A DNA stretch of 11,549 bases, from positions 1-11,549 of the forward strand of contig JAQVIB010000039.1 of the NCBI GenBank assembly GCA_028695945.1. Reading direction: 5' to 3'. Positions 8,101 to 11,549 of the stretch are shown in pieces (positions within the stretch are counted from its first letter, which is position 1; every line of letters begins with the position of its first letter). This DNA is from Lachnospiraceae bacterium. Its GTDB lineage: Bacteria > Bacillota > Clostridia > Lachnospirales > Anaerotignaceae. A program made the translations under genes and the position numbers. The notes beneath the pieces are model-generated. The model was not told the DNA's origin and did no database searches. It saw only the letters and a list, made by a program, of their open reading frames with translations.

Positions 8101-8549
8101 TCGTTATTTTCCGTTGCATCGGCAATAGCTGAAAGCTTACTTACTGATACTTCGTAGCGGAAAAGTTCTGATACTGTGGTGCTTAGCTGTTGCATAAAGC
8201 CTTGCTTATCGGCGGCTTTTTTAAAATATTGCAAGCTATCTTTGTTTTCAAGTATTATCTTCTTTAAAGCCATAGCTTTAGATATTTCTGTAAGCGGCTG
8301 TGTTTTTGGATAACCTGTTTGTGAAAAAATAGTATAGGCAAGGCGGTTAAAGCTTAATACCTTAGCTTTCATTATACCTTTACCTTTAGTTTCTTTTATA
8401 ATATCCTTTTCTGCCTGAAGTGAAAACTGTTCAGGTACAATGTAAATAAGGTTATTTTCCATATTTTCGGACTGCTTTTTTGCAATTGAGATTAGGCATT
8501 CATGTGTTTTTCCATATCCACTTCTGCCAAGAATAAATTTTAAAGCCAT
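5169..8549 (-). CDS. addB: AddB, ATP-dependent helicase/deoxyribonuclease subunit B
   Basis: AddB is one half of AddAB, the Firmicutes counterpart of RecBCD, which resects double-strand breaks and loads RecA. The 1126 residues are close to the B. subtilis length (about 1166). Walker A GRSGYGKT is at residues 8-15. The C-terminal RecB-like nuclease has GKIDRVD followed by IIDYKSG, with D928 and K930, and then a QLQLLIYMDAL helix. The four cysteines of the iron-sulfur staple are all present: C768 and C1087, C1090 and C1096. The C768-to-D928 distance of 160 residues and the C-x2-C-x5-C spacing agree with B. subtilis AddB as I recall it. Start choice is secure: GGAGGTG lies 7 nt upstream on the minus strand (complement of 8556-8562). 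addA, usually directly downstream, is absent here; the next gene in that direction is the convergent GDPD-like gene. The protein itself appears intact. Confidence 0.95.
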   Translation of the reverse strand: MALKFILGRSGYGKTHECLISIAKKQSENMENNLIYIVPEQFSLQAEKDIIKETKGKGIMKAKVLSFNRLAYTIFSQTGYPKTQPLTEISKAMALKKIILENKDSLQYFKKAADKQGFMQQLSTTVSELFRYEVSVSKLSAIADATENNDILKMKLNDLSLIFSTYKSFIDNGYISSDEALDLLYDRIDSSKLVRNADIWLDGFYGYTPQELKIIERLLVNAESVNVTLTMDSYALKQKNLPMTHTFFETKDTYLTLCKLAQDNNVKIEEPLVLTEPKRFKSNALVALEKEFTKATPASIDDNNAINIVAASNAFDEAETVALKIISLVRDKGFRYRDIAILAGSLENYESILRTVMTESKIPFFMDSKQEITNHPLVELIKGMLEIFLYNFSYDSVFSFLKTGLTPMKHDDIEILENYCLAYGIKSYKWNFEKWSYGLTEGENSEEYLKINGLKDEFLSFIAPIRNNFKENKKYSVSQISAAVFTALETMGVAQTLWNISDKMEEEGNIAKAYENRQCWNIVIDIFDSLHEVIGKSTVTLNEYYSLFDSGLSVSQMGIIPPGIDNVIIGTLERTRLPKIKALFIMGVNDGVIPSPDKAEGILSDDERTSLNTNGITLAHDGTRRAFEENYLIYSAITKAEEFLTLSYSTGNLNGKTLLPSVIINKLCNIFVNLKVQSEIEDEIEIFSSPAIAFHHLGQGLTGENNPLWSSSLQYFSNSEPWVERTQLLKEGILNKRPEDYLKEETTKEVFGDTLFSSISKLERFSSCPYSYFMSYTMKATERPVYQLSTPDLGRLFHSVLEDFSYNLQENKLKWQDLNKSEITTMVTHAVDRRAPSLGNEILLSSHSLMYLIKRLKRISVRAIYTLAMHLKSGNFQTFAYELGFGIGQHLPPIAIDLKDGKKMLLTGKIDRVDILNKDGTTFVKIIDYKSGSKKFDLSQVYYGLQLQLLIYMDALIKNGQPLLGENIAPAGVFYFRIKDPMLSADDRLDVSQIEALITDELSMSGLVVMDEDIINAMDNSIAKTSKIIPVGYKATGGFTAASSLADEKTYRQLCDYSITSASKIGENIRSGNIQVLPYKDKGKTPCSYCPYLSVCGFEASEEGFNCRNLKPLGAKAVFEKIKDTQ

Positions 8550-8657
8550 TTAATGCACCTCCATATAACATCATAACAACCCAATTTGTTATAAGCAAGC
8601 ATAAACGCAAAGGTTCATAAATAAAATATAATACATTCGTATTTTAGGAGGATTTAT
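8550..8657. promoter_or_regulatory. Divergent intergenic region between addB and the FMN-binding-like gene
   Basis: These 108 bp must hold start signals for both strands. Leftward, TTGCTT and TATGAT are spaced by 17 bp (complement of about 8569-8597), but the implied start falls right at the addB ribosome binding site. Rightward, a perfect TATAAT (8627-8632) precedes AGGAGG (8646-8651), without a recognisable -35 box at the right distance. No operator palindrome is evident. Confidence 0.4.
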
Positions 8658-9071
8658 ATGCCAGGCAGCAAATTTATGGTAATTAAGCTTAGAGAGCTAA
8701 TGAAAACAGCGGTGTTTGCCGTATTAGGAGTTGCGATTATTGTTGCTTTAATATACTTCGCAGTAGGAAGACTAGGAGATAGCCAAGCCGTATACAATCC
8801 AGGAATTTATTCTTCCCAGATAGAATTGCAAAACGGCAACGTACTGGTTGAGGTTAAGGTAGGCAAAACCAAGATACAGAAGGTTTCCGTTAGCAGTGAC
8901 AGCGAAACTGTACCAGTATTTTATCCACTATTTAACACAGTGGCAGAGGATATTGGAAAACAGGTGGTAAAACAGCAGACAACTGAACTGGAAATAGAGG
9001 GCGACGGAAGTGTAACAACTGCACTTATACTTGACGCTGTGGAGGAAAGCCTTGCACAGGCACGAAAATAA
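8658..9071 (+). CDS. Membrane-anchored small protein with FMN-binding-like domain
   Basis: This 137-residue protein has a basic N-terminus (K5, K10, R12, K16), one hydrophobic helix at about 17-37, and an outside-facing domain at 45-137, so it is likely an N-in anchored extracytoplasmic protein. The domain pattern (YNPGIYSSQIELQNG, VEVKVGKTKIQKV, ETVPVFYPLF, then a final LDAVEESLAQA helix) resembles the FMN_bind family of RnfG/NqrC-type electron-transfer proteins. The segment where those proteins carry the flavin-attaching SGATxT motif reads GDGSVTT (115-121), so covalent flavin binding is doubtful. No enzymatic role can be assigned. The ATG is well supported by AGGAGG (8646-8651), 6 nt upstream. 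The gene is divergent from addB, has no same-strand neighbour within 130 bp, and ends before a hairpin, so it appears monocistronic. The family call is moderate; that it is a real membrane-anchored protein is much more certain. Confidence 0.78.
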   Translation: MPGSKFMVIKLRELMKTAVFAVLGVAIIVALIYFAVGRLGDSQAVYNPGIYSSQIELQNGNVLVEVKVGKTKIQKVSVSSDSETVPVFYPLFNTVAEDIGKQVVKQQTTELEIEGDGSVTTALILDAVEESLAQARK

Positions 9072-9086
9072 TACATATTGGGCAAA

Positions 9087-9134
9087 TAAAGACCATGGAA
9101 CACTTGGTGATTCATGGTCTTTAAACTGTGTTTT
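9087..9134 (+). terminator. Hairpin terminator after the FMN-binding-like gene
   Basis: An 11-bp perfect stem pairs 9087-9097 with 9113-9123 around a 15-nt loop that can itself form a CAC/GTG mini-stem (9101-9109). Three Ts are part of the stem end, and a separate TTTT (9131-9134) follows at a distance, so the U-tract is imperfect. It lies 15 bp after the stop and just before the next promoter, as expected for a transcription boundary. Confidence 0.6.
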
Positions 9135-9136
9135 AT

Positions 9137-9165
9137 TTGACCTTGCAGGATAATATTGATATAAT
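9137..9165 (+). promoter_or_regulatory. Near-consensus sigma-A promoter of the yqeG-aroE-aroK-aroQ operon
   Basis: TTGACC (9137-9142) and TATAAT (9160-9165) are separated by exactly 17 bp, matching 11 of 12 consensus positions. Transcription would start near 9172 and give a leader of about 50 nt before the GTG start of yqeG. No T-box, attenuator or riboswitch fold is seen in that leader. Confidence 0.8.
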
Positions 9166-9186
9166 TTACTTTAATTATGGTAAAAT
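9156..9186 (+). promoter_or_regulatory. Possible second, extended -10 promoter
   Basis: An extended -10 element, TGG plus TAAAAT (9178-9186), lies 19 bp after TTGATA (9156-9161), overlapping the stronger promoter upstream. It could give a second start near 9193. The long spacer makes it a weaker candidate. Confidence 0.3.
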
Positions 9187-9210
9187 AGAGTTTCCATAAA
9201 TTTATTGCAA

Positions 9211-9216
9211 GAGGTG
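9211..9216 (+). promoter_or_regulatory. yqeG: Ribosome binding site that fixes the yqeG start
   Basis: GAGGTG lies 6 nt before the GTG at 9223. The in-frame TTG at 9205 is upstream of this site and has none of its own. The ATG at 9221 is out of frame with the gene. The GTG at 9223 is therefore the best start. Confidence 0.75.
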
Positions 9217-9222
9217 ATTGAT

Positions 9223-9726
9223 GTGCTAGAGAGATTTTACCCTGATGTGTATATAGATAATATTTTTCTTCTTCCTTTGGACGAGTTTAAAAAACGTGGA
9301 ATAAAGGCACTTGTTTTTGATATTGACAATACCGTTGCACCGTACGATATTGCAGAGGCAGACGAGGAGATAATATCCCTTTTTAAATTTCTTAAGGAGC
9401 AAGGCTACAGGCTGTGTCTTCTTTCAAATAACAACAAAAAAAGGGTGGAAAAATTTAACGAAAAGCTTGAGGCAATGGCGGTATACCGGGCGGGCAAGCC
9501 AGGTGTTAAAAAGCTGGAAAATGCTATGTTTGACATGGGTGTTACCAAAAAACAAACTGCACTTGTGGGTGACCAAGTATTTACAGACATTTACTGTGCC
9601 CACAAAGCGGGTGTTATGGCGGTATTAACAAAGCCAATTTGTAACCGTGACCAGCTAGTAACAAAGGTGAAACGTGGTCTTGAGCGAAGGGTGTTGAAGG
9701 CTTACCAAAGGAGAATGGCAAAATGA
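9223..9726 (+). CDS. yqeG: YqeG-family HAD phosphatase (subclass IIIA)
   Basis: Starting at GTG 9223, the protein is 167 residues and opens MLERFYPD, the typical beginning of YqeG proteins. HAD motif I is FDIDNT with nucleophile D33 and acid-base D35. Motif II is the serine of LLSNN (S68), motif III is K92 in AGKPG, and motif IV is GDQVFTD (D117, D122). The catalytic set is therefore complete. YqeG proteins are predicted cytoplasmic phosphatases related to PGP/Gep4 enzymes that act on phosphatidylglycerol phosphate in some lineages; the substrate here is unproven. It is the first gene of the operon, and its stop overlaps the aroE start by ATGA. In B. subtilis yqeG lies near the shikimate dehydrogenase gene with the GTPase gene yqeH between them; here yqeH is absent from that position. 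Confidence 0.92.
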   Translation: MLERFYPDVYIDNIFLLPLDEFKKRGIKALVFDIDNTVAPYDIAEADEEIISLFKFLKEQGYRLCLLSNNNKKRVEKFNEKLEAMAVYRAGKPGVKKLENAMFDMGVTKKQTALVGDQVFTDIYCAHKAGVMAVLTKPICNRDQLVTKVKRGLERRVLKAYQRRMAK

Positions 9727-10601
9727 GCATTACAGATTTAGTTAATGGAAAAACTAAGGTTTTTGGTATAATAGGAAATCCAATAGAGCATAGCTTTTCG
9801 CCAATTTTGCAAAATACTGTTGCAAAGGAAATGGGCGAAAATGTAGCGTATGTTCCGTTTAAGGCAGAAAGCGGAGAAGTTAAAACAGCTCTTGAAGGTG
9901 CATTTAGGCTAGGGATATGTGGTTTTAATGTTACAGTACCACACAAAAAAGAGGTTATGGAAAGCCTTGTTGCCATAGATGACCTTGCACTAAAAATTGG
10001 TGCAGTAAACACCCTTAAATATACTGAAAATGGCTATAAAGGCTACAACACCGATATTCTAGGATTAGGCAAATGTTTTGATATAGAAGGCATAAGCATA
10101 AAGGGAAAAACTGTGGTTATTCTTGGTGCTGGCGGTGCGGCAAATTCAGCCGCAATTTTGGCGGCAGAACGAGAGGCTGGCAATATTGTTATTGTTAACC
10201 GAACAAAAGCCAATGGACAGGCACTGAAGGAGCAAACAGCACGTTATTACAATGGAAATATAGATGTAATATCTTTTGATGAGATAATGAATATAGAAAA
10301 TCCAGAAATCGTAATTCAGACTACTTCCGTTGGCATGGGCGAAGGTGTATGGGCTTCTCCTGTGGAAAATACTTTATTTTTTAAGAAAGTACAAGCAGTG
10401 GTAGACATTGTGTATACCCCTTGGCAAACAAAATTTCTTAGCGATGCAAAAGAAAGAGGATGTGTTGCAATAAATGGGTTTGATATGCTTATTTATCAGG
10501 GGCTTGCATCTTATGAAATTTGGCATGATGTAAAAATTGACGATGAAAAGTCAAAAGAATTAAGAAATGAACTGGCGGACTATTATACAGCCAAAAGGTA
10601 G
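9723..10601 (+). CDS. aroE: Shikimate dehydrogenase (NADP+)
   Basis: AroE reversibly reduces 3-dehydroshikimate to shikimate with NADPH, the fourth step of chorismate synthesis, in the cytoplasm. The 292 residues are typical for the family. The shikimate-binding serines are in HSFSP (S24, S26). The catalytic lysine is K75 in NVTVPHK. N96 in AVNT and D111 in GYNTD complete the substrate site. The dinucleotide loop is GAGGAA (135-140), and NRT (159-161) is the usual NADP phosphate-binding signature. A C-terminal segment GFDMLIYQG (about 257-265) closes the active site, as in other AroE proteins. The start overlaps the yqeG stop (ATGA), and the gene ends 6 bp before aroK. The closely related NAD-dependent YdiB-type enzymes are less likely given NRT and the operon context. 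Confidence 0.96.
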   Translation: MSITDLVNGKTKVFGIIGNPIEHSFSPILQNTVAKEMGENVAYVPFKAESGEVKTALEGAFRLGICGFNVTVPHKKEVMESLVAIDDLALKIGAVNTLKYTENGYKGYNTDILGLGKCFDIEGISIKGKTVVILGAGGAANSAAILAAEREAGNIVIVNRTKANGQALKEQTARYYNGNIDVISFDEIMNIENPEIVIQTTSVGMGEGVWASPVENTLFFKKVQAVVDIVYTPWQTKFLSDAKERGCVAINGFDMLIYQGLASYEIWHDVKIDDEKSKELRNELADYYTAKR

Positions 10602-10607
10602 GTTAAA

Positions 10608-11162
10608 ATGGACGAGAGAAAAAACATTGTGTTAATAGGTTTTATGGGGTGCGGAAAAACAACCCTTGGTAAAAAGCTTAGCATAAAGCTTAAATATAGC
10701 TTCATGGATACAGACAGGTACATAGAGCGTAAAGAAGGCATGTCAATTTCACAAATATTTGAGGAAAAGGGTGAGTCCTATTTTAGAGATTTAGAAAAAA
10801 ATACAGTTGAAATACTTTCCAAAGAGGTTGGCAACATTATTGCAACAGGTGGTGGAATAATAAAAAACGAGCAGAATATGCACATGCTTAAAGAAACGGG
10901 TATAATTGTATATCTTAAAGCTACGCCAGAGCATATTTTTAGAAACATAGCCAACGATGATACAAGGCCATTGCTTCAAGGCGAAGATAAATTGGAAAAA
11001 ATTCGAATTCTTATGGAAGAACGAAGAGAATTGTATGAAAAATATGCAGATGTTACAGTTGATGTATTTCCAGGTGATGTTAACCAGATTACAGAAAGAA
11101 TAGAGAGGAAGTTGGAAAGATACAATGAAAAAGGTATGCATAATACACGGCCCAAATCTTAA
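10608..11162 (+). CDS. aroK: Shikimate kinase
   Basis: AroK phosphorylates shikimate at the 3-hydroxyl using ATP. The 184 residues contain Walker A GFMGCGKTT (11-19), substrate residues D36 (MDTD) and R60 (YFRDLE), the GGG loop (81-83) that contacts shikimate, the lid arginine R120 in DDTRPLL, and R140 in EERRELYE. All residues expected for activity are present. AGGTAGG overlapping the aroE stop serves as ribosome binding site, with a 6-nt gap between the genes. The last 13 codons overlap the aroQ start in another frame, and the tail after about residue 172 (RYNEKGMHNTRPKS) is not a recognised part of the fold. Confidence 0.95.
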   Translation: MDERKNIVLIGFMGCGKTTLGKKLSIKLKYSFMDTDRYIERKEGMSISQIFEEKGESYFRDLEKNTVEILSKEVGNIIATGGGIIKNEQNMHMLKETGIIVYLKATPEHIFRNIANDDTRPLLQGEDKLEKIRILMEERRELYEKYADVTVDVFPGDVNQITERIERKLERYNEKGMHNTRPKS

Positions 11163-11549
11163 CTTCACAGGGATAAGAGAGCAGGGAATTTATGGAACAA
11201 AAACATTAGAGGACATAAACAAAAATATACTGGCAAAGGCAGAAGAAATGGGAATTGATGCCCAAGTTTTTCAAAGCAATTACGAGGGTGGAATAATTGA
11301 CAAGCTTCAACAGTGTTATTTTGACGGCGTTGATGGCATAATAATTAATCCAGGTGCTTTTACACACTATAGCTATGCACTGCGTGATGCCATTGCTTCA
11401 GTTAAAATACCAACAATAGAGGTACATTTATCCAATATTCATCAACGTGATGAGTTTAGACATAAGTCCGTTACAGCGGCGTCTTGTGTAGGGCAGATGT
11501 GCGGATTTGGAGAAAATGGCTATATATTAGCTCTTATGGCACTTAAAAT
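11125..11549 (+). CDS. aroQ: 3-dehydroquinate dehydratase, type II (3' partial)
   Basis: AroQ removes water from 3-dehydroquinate to give 3-dehydroshikimate, the substrate of AroE. The 141 codons present cover nearly the whole enzyme (family about 145-150 residues); only the extreme C-terminus is missing at the window edge. Visible motifs are HGPNLN (8-13), the lid arginine R18, catalytic Y23 in IYG, QSNYEG (50-55), NPGAFTH (75-81), EVHLSN (99-104) with catalytic H101, R112 in the EFRHKS segment, and GFGENGY (127-133). The ATG at 11125 is the first possible start in its frame, because a TAG sits at 11101 and no GTG or TTG intervenes. GGAAAG (11114-11119) is a modest ribosome binding site, so translation is probably coupled to aroK, which it overlaps by 38 nt. 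Confidence 0.95.
   Translation, partial: MKKVCIIHGPNLNFTGIREQGIYGTKTLEDINKNILAKAEEMGIDAQVFQSNYEGGIIDKLQQCYFDGVDGIIINPGAFTHYSYALRDAIASVKIPTIEVHLSNIHQRDEFRHKSVTAASCVGQMCGFGENGYILALMALK

Noticed and set aside
9172..9222. Possible T-box or attenuator in the leader of the shikimate operon.
   Set aside because: The leader is only about 50 nt, and no stem-loop or conserved T-box sequence is visible.
9614..10012. A 132-codon minus-strand frame opposite yqeG and aroE.
   Set aside because: It is a shadow of conserved enzymes with complete catalytic motifs on the plus strand.
10791..11168. A 125-codon minus-strand frame opposite aroK.
   Set aside because: It is the complement of a conserved kinase gene, rich in Phe, Asn and Cys as expected for antisense of AT-rich coding DNA.

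Overview
This window looks like chromosomal DNA from a low-GC anaerobic Firmicute of the class Clostridia, probably Lachnospiraceae-like. The grounds are AT-rich coding sequence, Gram-positive style AGGAGG ribosome binding sites, an AddB-type recombination nuclease subunit, a YqeG-family phosphatase next to shikimate genes, and a BspA-type leucine-rich-repeat protein. The genus is an inference from gene content; no rRNA or other taxonomic marker is present.

Region 1 (1-4227, + strand) is a tight three-gene cassette whose left end is cut by the window. It encodes a DUF2201-type protein (metallopeptidase-like N-terminus plus VWA domain), a MoxR-type AAA+ ATPase and a cytoplasmic leucine-rich-repeat protein. 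Each gene overlaps the next by ATGA, so the three are probably translationally coupled and made in balanced amounts. MoxR-VWA pairs are known ATP-driven chaperone or remodelling modules (RavA-ViaA is the model). The LRR protein would be a natural third, target-recognising partner. This is the strongest candidate for a poorly described system here.

Region 2 (4228-5170) holds a secreted glycerophosphodiester phosphodiesterase-like protein with a variant active site. It is followed by two tandem hairpins, the second with a U-tract, which separate it from the convergent addB.

Region 3 (5169-8549, - strand) is full-length addB, a subunit of the AddAB helicase-nuclease for double-strand break repair. 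Its usual partner addA is not adjacent in the window. A 108-bp divergent intergenic region separates addB from a small membrane-anchored protein resembling an FMN-binding domain (8658-9071), which ends in a hairpin.

Region 4 (9137-11549, + strand) is a shikimate-pathway operon behind a near-consensus promoter: yqeG (HAD phosphatase, GTG start), aroE, aroK and aroQ, the last cut by the right end. The genes overlap or nearly touch. AroQ, AroE and AroK catalyse three consecutive steps from 3-dehydroquinate to shikimate 3-phosphate.

No rRNA, tRNA, CRISPR array, insertion sequence or riboswitch was recognised, and no gene-free stretch exceeds 300 bases. The longest gap is about 150 bases, at 9072-9222.
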